Assembly: GCA_965602035.1 (NCBI GenBank)
Contig: OZ271919.1
Coordinates: forward strand, 1,674,001-1,738,000
From: Natronospirillum sp965602035
GTDB taxonomy: Bacteria; Pseudomonadota; Gammaproteobacteria; Pseudomonadales; Natronospirillaceae
DNA length: 64,000 nt
Reading direction: 5' to 3'
The notes under the pieces were generated by a model. That model did no database searches, was not told the DNA's origin, and worked only from the letters and a program-made list of their open reading frames with translations. Numbering within the stretch: position 1 is the stretch's first letter; each line of letters starts with the position of its first letter. Below are positions 32,213-41,030 of this stretch, piece by piece. The position numbers and the translations under genes are program-made.

Positions 32213-33103
32213 TCATTGCCCGAGACAGGCCCCGGCCAGGTCGATAAACCCGCGGACAGGCTGCTTCCCGGCGTCAGATACCCGAATGCCGAGATGGATG
32301 TGTTTGTGGATACCTTGGTCGCCGAGCCGGACGGGAACTATCGGCAGTGTCCGGGCGTATTCACGCACCAGCCAGTCGGGTAAAGCGGTCACGCCGCGAT
32401 TGGCAGCAATCATCTGCACCAGGATCTCGGTGGCTTCCAGTTCCCGATGCTGCCGGGGCAGGCAGTTGGCCGGGTTCAGGAACTGCTGGTAGATATCCAA
32501 CCGGTCAATGGATACCGGGTAGCAATACAGAACCTGGTCCACGATATCGCCAGGCATTACCTGACGGAGTCGACTGAGTGGGTTCTCCCGACTCACCGCC
32601 AGCACCAGTTCATAGGGAAAGACCGGCTCAAATTCAATGGCATCGCGCTGAACGGGGTCGGGCGTGACCAGAATGTCGATATCGTGGTTGAACAAGGCCG
32701 CCAGCCCGCCGAACTGGAACTGCTGCCGCACGTCCAGGTCCACACCCGGCCACTGGGCCAGAAACGGATCCACCACGGACAGCAACCACCGGTAGCAGGG
32801 GTGACACTCCATACCGATACGCAGGCTGCCCTTGTGTCCCGCAGCAAACTCCGACAGCACGTCATCAACCCGCTCCAATTGCGGCAACAGGCGGTTGGCT
32901 TCACGAAGCAGGTACTCGCCCGCTGGTGTCAGACGCAGCTGCCGCCCTTCTTTCGTCCAGAGGGACAACCCGCACTGGCTTTCGAGCTTGCGGATGCTAT
33001 GGCTCAGCGCAGACTGGGTCAGATGAAGTGACTCAGCGGCCGCCGTCATGGAACCGCGCCGCTGGATTTCCCGGAGTATGCGAAGGTGTGTTCGTTCAAT
33101 CAT
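32213..33103 (-). CDS. metR: MetR, LysR-family activator of methionine synthesis
   Basis: 296 residues. M-I-E-R-T-H-L-R-I-L-R-E-I-Q-R-R-G-S and L-T-Q-S-A-L-S-H-S-I-R-K-L-E match MetR, as does G-M-E-C-H-P-C-Y-R-W-L in the effector domain. MetR responds to homocysteine and activates metE. It is divergent from metE across a 111-bp AT-rich region, exactly the E. coli arrangement. It converges on the aminotransferase gene. Confidence 0.95.
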   Translation of the reverse strand: MIERTHLRILREIQRRGSMTAAAESLHLTQSALSHSIRKLESQCGLSLWTKEGRQLRLTPAGEYLLREANRLLPQLERVDDVLSEFAAGHKGSLRIGMECHPCYRWLLSVVDPFLAQWPGVDLDVRQQFQFGGLAALFNHDIDILVTPDPVQRDAIEFEPVFPYELVLAVSRENPLSRLRQVMPGDIVDQVLYCYPVSIDRLDIYQQFLNPANCLPRQHRELEATEILVQMIAANRGVTALPDWLVREYARTLPIVPVRLGDQGIHKHIHLGIRVSDAGKQPVRGFIDLAGACLGQ

Positions 33104-33214
33104 GGCGGCTTATCATGAGCAAAGTTAATGAATTAATGATTTTATACCATTTTTGTTCATTTAACGCGTTATCTACACTGCGTGGCATTCCATCAATAGC
33201 AGTGAGCTTGAACT
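33104..33214. promoter_or_regulatory. metR-metE divergent promoter region
   Basis: 111 bases, AT-rich in the middle. Two TTAATGA repeats spaced eight bases apart (33125-33131, 33133-33139) lie within overlapping ATTAAT steps, and GTTCAT follows at 33155-33160. TGAA and TTCA half-sites of the MetR consensus occur, but no full TGAA-N5-TTCA palindrome, so the exact MetR sites cannot be assigned by eye. Confidence 0.5.
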
Positions 33215-35485
33215 ATGGTGACCACACATTCGCTCGGCTTTCCCCGCATCGGGCCGAAAAGAGAGTTGAAACGCGCCCTGGAGGCCTTCTGGGCACAATC
33301 CATCTTGGCAGACGAGCTGGAGGCCCGCTGCGTCGCGATACGCCGGGACAACTGGGAACGGCAGGCAGCGCTGGACTGGATTCCGGTGGGCGATTTCTCG
33401 CTTTACGACCAGGTACTCGACATGAGCGCAACCCTCGGCCACTGGCCGGAGCGTATTGACGCCAGCCAGGGGTCGCCGCTCGATCGGTATTTTCGACTGG
33501 CACGCGGCCGCGCTGTCAGGGACACCGATGGGGTGCGTCCGGCAGAAATGACCAAATGGTTTGATACCAACTATCACTACCTGGTACCGGAACTGACCCG
33601 CGGCACACAGTTTGCCCTGGACCCAACGCGCCTGCTCAGCCAGTGGCGGGAAGCCCGGACATTGAACGTAGCCGCCAAGCCGGTGCTCATCGGGCCTGTG
33701 ACCTACCTGTGGCTGAGCAAGTCGAGAGACGGATCCGACCGGCTCATGCATCTGCCGGCTCTGATCAACGAATACAAGGCACTGCTGCACGCGCTCGCGG
33801 AAGCCGGTGCCGACTGGGTACAGATGGATGAACCGGCACTGGCGGCCGATCTGGACAGCCAATGGGCTCAGGCCTGTGAAACGGCCTATCATGCCCTGCA
33901 GCATACGGGTGTGCAGCTGCTGCTCACGCCTTATTTCGGCACGTTGAACGGCCACCTGCAGTGGGTCTGCAAGCTGCCGGTGGCGGGTCTTCACCTCGAT
34001 GCCGTTCGCGCACCGCAGGACGTCAATGCTGCTCTGGACTGGCTGCCGTCCCATAAAGTGCTGTCACTCGGCGTGATCGACGGCCGGAATATCTGGAAAA
34101 CCGACCTCACCCGGGTACTCGACTGGCTGGAGCCCATCAGCGAGCAGCTCGAAGACCGGCTGTGGCTGGCGTCGTCGTGCTCGCTCCTGCATGTCCCCGT
34201 GGACCTCGAACGCGAAACGGGGTTCGACGAAGAACTGCACAGTTGGCTGGCCTTCGCCACGCAGAAAATTGGCGAACTTTCGGTGTTGGGCCAAGCACTC
34301 AACCACGGGCGACAGACGGTATCGGCTGAGCTGGAGCACAATCGACAGGCGGTTGAGAGCCGGTCACAGTCGACGCGGGTTCGCAATGAAGCGGTTCGTT
34401 CGGCGGTCGCGGACCTGCCGTATCAGGCGGGCGACCGGCAAAGCCCCCATTCGGTTCGTGCCGAATTGCAGCGTGAACGATTGCCACTGCCGAACTTTCC
34501 GACCACAACCATCGGATCGTTTCCGCAGACCTCGGATATCCGCCAGATCCGGCTCGCCCGAAAGCGCGGCGAACTGACGCGGAAAGACTACGAACGCCTA
34601 ATGAAAACGGAGATTGCACGCACGATTGAGCGCCAGGAAGCACTGGGTCTGGACGTACTTGTGCACGGCGAAGCCGAGCGCAATGACATGGTGGAGTATT
34701 TCGGTGAACAGCTGGACGGCTTCGCTTTCAGCCAGGCCGGCTGGGTGCAGTCCTACGGCTCACGTTGCGTCAAACCACCCATCCTCTACGGTGACATCGA
34801 GCGTCCAGCGCCCATGACCGTGAACTGGATCCAGTACGCCCAGGCGCTCACGGACAAACCCGTCAAAGGCATGCTGACGGGGCCGGTGACCCTGCTGAAC
34901 TGGTCGTTTGTCCGGGACGACCAGCCGAGATCTGAAACCTGTCTGCAACTGGCACTTGCCATTCGGCAGGAAGTACAGGACCTGGAAGCAGCCGGCATCA
35001 ACCCGATTCAGATTGACGAAGCTGCCCTGCGTGAAGGCCTGCCACTTCGCCGGTCGCAATGGGCCGATTATCTGAACTGGGCAATACACAGCTTCCGGGT
35101 CGCCGCCAATGGTGTTTCTGACAGCACGCAGATTCATACCCACATGTGCTACTCGGAATTCAACGACATTATGGCCGCCATCGCGGACATGGACGCCGAC
35201 GTAATCACTATTGAATCATCGCGCTCCGATATGGAACTGCTGGAGGTATTCCGGGATTTCGACTACCCGAACGACATCGGCCCGGGTGTCTACGACATCC
35301 ACTCGCCCAATGTACCGGCCACTGAGGAGATTATCGGCCTGGTGACAAAGGCCGCTGAACGGATTCCCCGCGATCGCCTGTGGGTCAACCCGGACTGCGG
35401 GCTGAAAACCCGCGGCTGGGAGGAGGTTGAGCCAGCTCTGGCCAATCTGGTGGCTGCGGCGCAGTACCTCCGCCACGAGGCGTGA
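33215..35485 (+). CDS. metE: Cobalamin-independent methionine synthase
   Basis: 756 residues, the full two-barrel length. The N-terminus L-G-F-P-R-I-G-P-K-R-E-L-K is diagnostic and the second barrel starts at T-T-I-G-S-F-P-Q-T. Zinc ligands are in T-H-M-C-Y-S-E-F (His and Cys, about 641 and 643) and N-P-D-C-G-L-K-T-R (Cys ~727). It methylates homocysteine from 5-methyltetrahydrofolate-polyglutamate without B12. MetR lies divergently upstream. Two bases after the stop begins repeat copy C. Confidence 0.97.
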   Translation: MVTTHSLGFPRIGPKRELKRALEAFWAQSILADELEARCVAIRRDNWERQAALDWIPVGDFSLYDQVLDMSATLGHWPERIDASQGSPLDRYFRLARGRAVRDTDGVRPAEMTKWFDTNYHYLVPELTRGTQFALDPTRLLSQWREARTLNVAAKPVLIGPVTYLWLSKSRDGSDRLMHLPALINEYKALLHALAEAGADWVQMDEPALAADLDSQWAQACETAYHALQHTGVQLLLTPYFGTLNGHLQWVCKLPVAGLHLDAVRAPQDVNAALDWLPSHKVLSLGVIDGRNIWKTDLTRVLDWLEPISEQLEDRLWLASSCSLLHVPVDLERETGFDEELHSWLAFATQKIGELSVLGQALNHGRQTVSAELEHNRQAVESRSQSTRVRNEAVRSAVADLPYQAGDRQSPHSVRAELQRERLPLPNFPTTTIGSFPQTSDIRQIRLARKRGELTRKDYERLMKTEIARTIERQEALGLDVLVHGEAERNDMVEYFGEQLDGFAFSQAGWVQSYGSRCVKPPILYGDIERPAPMTVNWIQYAQALTDKPVKGMLTGPVTLLNWSFVRDDQPRSETCLQLALAIRQEVQDLEAAGINPIQIDEAALREGLPLRRSQWADYLNWAIHSFRVAANGVSDSTQIHTHMCYSEFNDIMAAIADMDADVITIESSRSDMELLEVFRDFDYPNDIGPGVYDIHSPNVPATEEIIGLVTKAAERIPRDRLWVNPDCGLKTRGWEEVEPALANLVAAAQYLRHEA

Positions 35486-35487
35486 AA

Positions 35488-35593
35488 GGGGTCAAGTCTT
35501 CATTCCGACGGTTTACCCCGATACGGCGCGTCCACCGGTTCGCGAGCCAACCGTTGCCGGGGTGGCGGACCGCAGATCTGAAGACTTGACCCC
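35488..35593. repeat. GGGGTCAAG inverted-repeat element (copy C)
   Basis: The left arm at 35488-35512 is GGGGTCAAGTCTTCATT plus CCGACGGT; the right arm at 35569-35593 is its partial complement, with TGAAGACTTGACCCC perfect at the outer end and diverged inside. The 106-bp element starts two bases after the metE stop and runs into the end of the phosphatase gene on the other strand. Bases after the right arm (ATAT) are the same as in copy B. Confidence 0.85.
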
Positions 35594-36346
35594 ATATGTG
35601 GTTGCCAGCATCTCACGGTGCGGCCATGCCAGAAGTTCGAGGTGGCCGTTTTCAGTCTCAATGAGACCGGTGCAGCTTTCCATCCAGTCACCGTCGTTCG
35701 CGTAAATGACGCCATTGATGCGCGTCAGTCGGGCCTGATGGATATGGCCACAGACCACACCGTCGGCGCCCTGTTCACGGGCGTAGGCGGACACACGCCG
35801 CTCGAAGCGGCGGACGTACAGTCGTACCTTTTTGCTCCGTACTTTCAGGGCATTGGCCAGTGACCAGTACGGCAGCCCGCGATGAGCCCGAAAACGGTTG
35901 AGCCAACGGTTCGCCGTTGAACAACTTTCATAGAGCAGATCGCCGAACTTCATCAAAACCGGGCTGACTCGGATTTCCTGATCAAACCGGTCACCGTGCA
36001 GCAGCAAAAGCCTCAGACCCTGCCCCGTTTCATGCGTTGCTTCGTGATGGATTTCGATCGGCCCGAGGGTTTCCCCGGCGAGATGCCGGAAAAACGGATC
36101 GTGGTTGCCGGGCACATAGACGACCCGTGTTCCCGCACGCGCCTTGCGTATCAGGGTATCCAGCACCTGTTGGTGTTCACGCCGCCAACGCCCCTTTCGC
36201 TCGCTGAGTTTCCACAGATCAATGATGTCGCCCAGAAGGTAGAGCGTGTCGGCCTCGATGGCCTCAAGAAAGTCGAGCAGTTCCGTAGCGCGGGAATTGG
36301 CGTTACCCAGGTGAACGTCAGAAATGAATACGGCACGGCATTTCAT
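35513..36346 (-). CDS. UDP-2,3-diacylglucosamine diphosphatase-like metallophosphatase, C-terminus encoded by a repeat
   Basis: 277 residues; GGGAGAG precedes the ATG. It has the full calcineurin-like dimetal set: I-S-D-V-H-L-G, L-L-G-D-I-I-D-L-W, V-P-G-N-H-D, L-L-H-G-D-R-F-D and G-H-I-H-Q-A. It resembles the LpxH/LpxH2 (YbbF-like) family that removes UMP from UDP-2,3-diacylglucosamine in lipid A synthesis. The insertion N-R-F-R-A-H-R-G-L-P-Y-W-S-L fits the LpxH2-like branch. The last 26 residues (from G-V-K-S-S-D-L-R) are read from repeat copy C, so the original ending has been replaced. Activity is still plausible because the catalytic core is complete. Confidence 0.88.
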   Translation of the reverse strand: MKCRAVFISDVHLGNANSRATELLDFLEAIEADTLYLLGDIIDLWKLSERKGRWRREHQQVLDTLIRKARAGTRVVYVPGNHDPFFRHLAGETLGPIEIHHEATHETGQGLRLLLLHGDRFDQEIRVSPVLMKFGDLLYESCSTANRWLNRFRAHRGLPYWSLANALKVRSKKVRLYVRRFERRVSAYAREQGADGVVCGHIHQARLTRINGVIYANDGDWMESCTGLIETENGHLELLAWPHREMLATTYGVKSSDLRSATPATVGSRTGGRAVSG

Positions 36347-36496
36347 AAGTACTCTCCCAGTCGAAAGTTCCGCTGACCATCGGGAGAGTGACAGAGCTAT
36401 CTTACAGCAGTGTGAACGTGCTCAGACGACAGCGGAATGGCCCGGCAGAGTCTGCGGGCCTTCTCCGATCAGTCTGGCTCGCTGGCCGGTTTAACC

Positions 36497-37849
36497 TCAG
36501 AGAGAGGGCAGACCAGAAAGCGCCATGGCCATTTCGTCGTCGCTGTATTCATGGTCATGCAGGTCGCCTGCAAAATACGCGGTGTAGGCGGCCATATCGA
36601 AGTGCCCATGCCCGCAGAGGTTAAAGAGTATGGTTTCCGCTTTACCCTCCTCGCGACACCGAACAGCTTCGTCGATGGCGCCCTTGACGGCATGGTTGGC
36701 TTCCGGAGCCGGCACAATGCCTTCGTGCCGGGCGAAGAAGACGCCGGCTTCAAAACACTGTTTCTGGGAATAGGCCACTGCATCCAGCAACCCGAGCTCT
36801 TTTGCGTGGGACACCAGCGGCGCCATACCGTGGTACCGCAGACCGCCGGCATGGAAGCCAGGAGGTGTGAAGCCTGAGCCCAGCGTGTGCATCTTGGTCA
36901 ATGGCGTCATTTTGGCAGTATCGCCGAAGTCATAGGCGTATTTGCCGCGCGTCAGAGATGGGCAGGCCGACGGCTCCACCGCCACAATGCGTGATTTCTC
37001 GCCGCCGCGCAGGCCATGGCCAATGAACGGGAACGCAATACCGGAAAAGTTCGAGCCGCCACCGGTGCAACCGACCACCACATCCGGCCAGGCGTCGGCC
37101 ATTTCCATCTGCTGCATGGCTTCCAGCCCGATAATACTCTGATGCACCAATACGTGGTTCAGCACAGACCCCAGGGCGTACTTGGTGTCCGGATCCTTTA
37201 CCGCCATTTCCACCGCTTCGGAGATTGCGATACCCAGGCTGCCGGTGTGGTCCGGGTTCTCGGCCAGTACCGACCGGCCGAATTCGGTCTCGTTTGACGG
37301 TGACGCAATGCACCGCGCGCCATAGGTTTCCATGACCGCCCGGCGGTAGGGCTTCTGGTCGTAGGAGACCCGCACCTGGTAGACATCGATGCCCAGACCG
37401 AACAGCGCCCCCGCATACGACAACGACGTACCCCACTGGCCGGCCCCGGTTTCAGTGGTCAGCCGCTTGACGCCGGCCTCCTTGTTGTAGAAGGCCTGTG
37501 CGATGGCGGTGTTGGGTTTGTGGCTGCCTGCCGGGCTGACGCCCTCGTACTTATAGAAAATCTTCGCCGGCGTTCCCAGCGCTTTTTCCAGGCCATGTGC
37601 CCGGTAAAGGGGCGCCGGGCGCCACTGACGGTAGACGTCCCGCACCGGCTCAGGAATCTCGATGTCCCGCTCTGTGGAAACTTCCTGCATGATCAAGTCC
37701 ATCGGAAACAGGGGCTCCAGATCCGACGGACCCACCGGTTCCTTTGTCTGGGGATTCAGCACGGGCGGCAGCGGCTCCGGAAAATCCGCCTGAATGTTGT
37801 ACCAGTATTTCGGCATCAGGCTTTCATCGAGGAGGTATTTCGTTGTCAT
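36497..37849 (-). CDS. TrpB2-type tryptophan synthase beta chain
   Basis: 450 residues, longer than TrpB1 (~400), with the extended N-terminus of the TrpB2 group. The PLP lysine is in S-H-K-P-N-T-A; T-E-T-G-A-G-Q-W-G and C-T-G-G-G-S-N-F are cofactor and phosphate loops. TrpB2 enzymes make tryptophan from indole and serine and usually act without TrpA; some are suggested to salvage indole. No trpA is nearby, which fits. It is a single gene, 150 bases upstream of the LpxH-like start on the same strand. Confidence 0.92.
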   Translation of the reverse strand: MTTKYLLDESLMPKYWYNIQADFPEPLPPVLNPQTKEPVGPSDLEPLFPMDLIMQEVSTERDIEIPEPVRDVYRQWRPAPLYRAHGLEKALGTPAKIFYKYEGVSPAGSHKPNTAIAQAFYNKEAGVKRLTTETGAGQWGTSLSYAGALFGLGIDVYQVRVSYDQKPYRRAVMETYGARCIASPSNETEFGRSVLAENPDHTGSLGIAISEAVEMAVKDPDTKYALGSVLNHVLVHQSIIGLEAMQQMEMADAWPDVVVGCTGGGSNFSGIAFPFIGHGLRGGEKSRIVAVEPSACPSLTRGKYAYDFGDTAKMTPLTKMHTLGSGFTPPGFHAGGLRYHGMAPLVSHAKELGLLDAVAYSQKQCFEAGVFFARHEGIVPAPEANHAVKGAIDEAVRCREEGKAETILFNLCGHGHFDMAAYTAYFAGDLHDHEYSDDEMAMALSGLPSL

Positions 37850-38138
37850 GGGAAATGGCCCTTTTGTTGTAATCCGTCGTTCGTGACTGGCAGCCAGTTT
37901 CCGACGAGGCGGACCAGACCGTCAAGGCGTCTGCTCCTTGCGGATTGAATCCGGGACGGATTAGCCACCAGGAGGACGCTTCCTGTTAATAATGTCCGAT
38001 TATTTGTTGGCGCTTGTACCTTTATCAGAAAATGTCAACAGCCTATATGAGACTTTATTGATCTGGATCAGCTTCATTACTCAAGAGTTAGCGGCTAATG
38101 ACGTTACAGAAAGGGGAAAGGTTCCCCGAGGAAAACCG

Positions 38139-39722
38139 ATGCGCAAGAACATGCCCGTAACTGACAAGGAACGAACATTCGGCGAACAAACCCGGCTGAT
38201 ATCGTCCACAGATCTCGAAGGCCGGATCACTCACTGTAACGATGATTTCGTCGAAATCAGCGGCTTTACCCGGGAAGAACTGATCGGCCAGCCACACAAT
38301 ATCGTGCGACATCCGGACATGCCCCAGTTGGCTTACAAAGTCATGTGGGAGCATCTTCAGGCCGGCAGACCCTGGATGGGACTGGTCAAGAACCGCAGCA
38401 AGAACGGCGACTTCTATTGGGTGGACGCCTATGTGACCCCGGTCACTCGCGATGGAAAGGTTATCGGCTATGAGTCCGTGCGTTTCTGCCCGAAACGCGA
38501 GGATATTGCGCGGGCAGAAGCTCTCTACCCCAAGTTCGCCCGGTTCAACGGCAGGAAGCAATCTGAACAGCCGACCGTATCCCCGTCCAGCGACCTTCTG
38601 GCGCCGGAGCATGGGCTGGGGCTGATCGGTGCTCTGGCGGGGCTGGGCCTGCTCTGGTTCGGTTTGCCGGCCGTCGGGTTTGGCGTAACCCTGGTGACCT
38701 TCGCCGGCTCTCTCGCCTGGATGACGACCCGACAGCACCGGCAGCAACGCCAACTGCTCGCCCAACTCGGCAAAGCATTCAGCAATGAACTGGCCGTCCG
38801 TTCCTATACCAGCGAGCGTGGCGACTTCGGCCGGCTCCAGGTGGCACTCAAGGCCGAGCAGTCACACCTGAACGCTGTGCTGACACGGATAGCGGAGGCG
38901 GCCGATACCGTTTCGAGACGAGCCGGCGACGTGGCGGAGCTGTCCCGGGCGTCTAATGACATGATCGGCAATCAGCAGACGGAGACCGAGCAAGTCGCGA
39001 CGGCCATGAACGAGATGTCGTCCACCATTCAGGATGTATCGCAGAACGTTCAGGAAACGGCCAGAAACGCCGGTGAATCCAGTGAACTGGCGCAACGCGG
39101 CGCCTCCGTTGCATCCGAATCCCGACATGCCATAGAGAAGCTCAGTGAGCGGGTCAACCAGATCGACAGCGCCGTGCGCAATCTGGCTGAACAGACGGAG
39201 CAGATTACCGAAGCGGCAGGCATTATCGAGCAGATTGCCGAACAGACCAACCTGCTGGCACTGAACGCGGCGATTGAGGCCGCGCGAGCCGGCGAACAGG
39301 GTCGCGGCTTCGCGGTAGTTGCTGACGAGGTGCGTAACCTGGCGAAACGTACCCAGGATTCCACGCAGGAAATTCACGCGATTATTCAGTCTCTTACGGC
39401 ACAGGCACGAGAGTCCGTCAGTGTGGCTGAGCTCGGTCAGAAAGACGCAGAGGAAGGCGTTCGTCAGGTCCAGCAGTCGGAACAGATGCTGGCCGATATC
39501 GCGTCGTCCGTTCAGGCCATCAGCAATATGGCCGACCAGATGGCAGCGGCTGTCGAAGAACAGTCGCATGTGTCGGACGACATCAACCGCCAGGTCACCA
39601 GCATATCGGGCCTCGCACGGGACAGCCTGGACAAATCCGAGCAGACCGGTGCAGCGCTCAACGAATTGAACGATGTTGCGAGCGACCTCTCCGAACTGGT
39701 TTTCCGCTTCCGCCGGGACTGA
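38139..39722 (+). CDS. Aer-like chemoreceptor with N-terminal PAS domain
   Basis: About 527 residues from the ATG at 38139 with GAGGAAAA upstream; an upstream in-frame extension of 49 codons looks non-coding. Residues ~15-115 form a PAS domain (R-I-T-H-C-N-D-D-F-V-E-I-S-G-F; I-V-R-H-P-D-M-P; N-G-D-F-Y-W-V), the Aer form that binds FAD. Two close hydrophobic segments (L-G-L-I-G-A-L-A-G-L-G-L-L-W and V-G-F-G-V-T-L-V-T-F) make a membrane hairpin, then a HAMP-like and a full signalling domain (A-L-N-A-A-I-E-A-A-R-A-G-E-Q). It probably mediates aerotaxis or energy taxis. Confidence 0.93.
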   Translation: MRKNMPVTDKERTFGEQTRLISSTDLEGRITHCNDDFVEISGFTREELIGQPHNIVRHPDMPQLAYKVMWEHLQAGRPWMGLVKNRSKNGDFYWVDAYVTPVTRDGKVIGYESVRFCPKREDIARAEALYPKFARFNGRKQSEQPTVSPSSDLLAPEHGLGLIGALAGLGLLWFGLPAVGFGVTLVTFAGSLAWMTTRQHRQQRQLLAQLGKAFSNELAVRSYTSERGDFGRLQVALKAEQSHLNAVLTRIAEAADTVSRRAGDVAELSRASNDMIGNQQTETEQVATAMNEMSSTIQDVSQNVQETARNAGESSELAQRGASVASESRHAIEKLSERVNQIDSAVRNLAEQTEQITEAAGIIEQIAEQTNLLALNAAIEAARAGEQGRGFAVVADEVRNLAKRTQDSTQEIHAIIQSLTAQARESVSVAELGQKDAEEGVRQVQQSEQMLADIASSVQAISNMADQMAAAVEEQSHVSDDINRQVTSISGLARDSLDKSEQTGAALNELNDVASDLSELVFRFRRD

Positions 39723-39848
39723 CCTCCGATGGCGTCGAGTCCTGACCAGGGATTCGGCGCCATGCAGCCGCCGGAGAACGGTGATTTTCCGACGACTCTA
39801 CTGTATGATCTGAGTCATTAAATTCGTATTCTCTAATAGATTCACATC

Positions 39849-41030
39849 ATGACACAGGTACGGAATAATCTGGGCGTGCTCATTGGCATGCAGGCCTTCT
39901 CAATGACGGCGATGCCGATGATGATTCTGATCGGCGGCATTCTGGGTGCGCAGATGGCACCCAACCCACAACTGGCGACATTGCCGGTGGCAACTCTGGT
40001 GCTCGGCACGGCGCTGAGTACCCTGCCGGCCTCCATGCTGATGAAGCGTTTCGGGCGCAAAGCCGGATTTCTGAGTGGAAACCTGGTGGCCATTTCAGGC
40101 GCCTTCTTTGGCTTCTTCTCGGTACTGCTGGGCAGCTTCATGCTTCTGTTGGTGGCCACCCTCTGCTTCGGCTTCCACATGGCGTTTGTGAATCAGTACC
40201 GGTTCGCCGCCATGGAGAGTGTGCCCCAGGAACGACACGGGCAGGCGGTGTCACTACTGCTGCTGGGTGGTATCGCCGCAGCCGTGCTGGGTCCGGAGGC
40301 CGGCGCTCTGGGCGAAAACCTGCTGGGCCTGCGCTATCAGGGGTCTTTCCTGTTGCTGGCGGCATTGCTGAGTGTGGCGACCGTGCTGATTCTGTTCGGC
40401 TTCCGCAACCAGCCCCATGTGCGGGAAACCGCCGACGATACTGGCCGGAGCTGGCCGGAGTTATTAGGGCAGCCGTTGCTCTGGCTGGCACTGCTGGCCG
40501 GCGCTGTATCCTACAGTGTAATGAGCCTGGTCATGACGGCGGCGCCGTTGAGCATGCATGAAATGGATCACCACAGCATGGGAGTCACCAAGACGGCGAT
40601 CCAGGCACATATTCTGGCCATGTTCGTGCCATCCCTGGCCACGGCGTGGCTGATTCGCCGCTTCGGCCCTTATCGGTTACTGGCTACAGGGATGCTGATC
40701 TATCTGCTGATGATTGTCGCCGGGCTGACCGGTCGCGGAGTCGGAAACTACGTGACAAGTCTGATTCTGCTCGGAATCGGATGGAACTTCCTGTTTGTGT
40801 CGGGCACTACCCTGCTCGGGCGCACCTATGTGGGCAGTGAGCGTTTCCGTTTACAGGGCCTGAACGATCTCATTGTGTTCGGTACACAGGCCGTGGCGTC
40901 CCTGAGCGCAGGCTGGCTGCTGTTCCGACTGGGCTGGGAGCCGTTGCTCTGGGTGACACTGCCCGCGATCACGCTGCTCGCCATGGTGGCAGTATGGGCG
41001 ACCCGTGCCAGCAGGCCTGCGGCTGCATGA
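39849..41030 (+). CDS. MFS transporter
   Basis: 393 residues with about twelve hydrophobic segments in two halves, and M-K-R-F-G-R-K-A-G in the cytoplasmic loop between helices 2 and 3, the MFS signature. Some stretches are rich in Met and His (S-M-H-E-M-D-H-H-S-M) in the central loop, which could bind a metal but proves nothing. The substrate is unknown. Its stop overlaps the next gene's ATG (ATGA), so it is cotranscribed and translationally coupled to a diguanylate cyclase. No clear ribosome site is seen. Confidence 0.9.
   Translation: MTQVRNNLGVLIGMQAFSMTAMPMMILIGGILGAQMAPNPQLATLPVATLVLGTALSTLPASMLMKRFGRKAGFLSGNLVAISGAFFGFFSVLLGSFMLLLVATLCFGFHMAFVNQYRFAAMESVPQERHGQAVSLLLLGGIAAAVLGPEAGALGENLLGLRYQGSFLLLAALLSVATVLILFGFRNQPHVRETADDTGRSWPELLGQPLLWLALLAGAVSYSVMSLVMTAAPLSMHEMDHHSMGVTKTAIQAHILAMFVPSLATAWLIRRFGPYRLLATGMLIYLLMIVAGLTGRGVGNYVTSLILLGIGWNFLFVSGTTLLGRTYVGSERFRLQGLNDLIVFGTQAVASLSAGWLLFRLGWEPLLWVTLPAITLLAMVAVWATRASRPAAA

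Noticed and set aside
33104..33214. Full MetR palindrome
   Set aside because: Only half-sites could be found by eye; no TGAA-N5-TTCA match.
37992..38138. 49-codon 5' extension of the Aer-like receptor
   Set aside because: PAS proteins of this type start shortly before the PAS domain, and the downstream ATG has a ribosome site.
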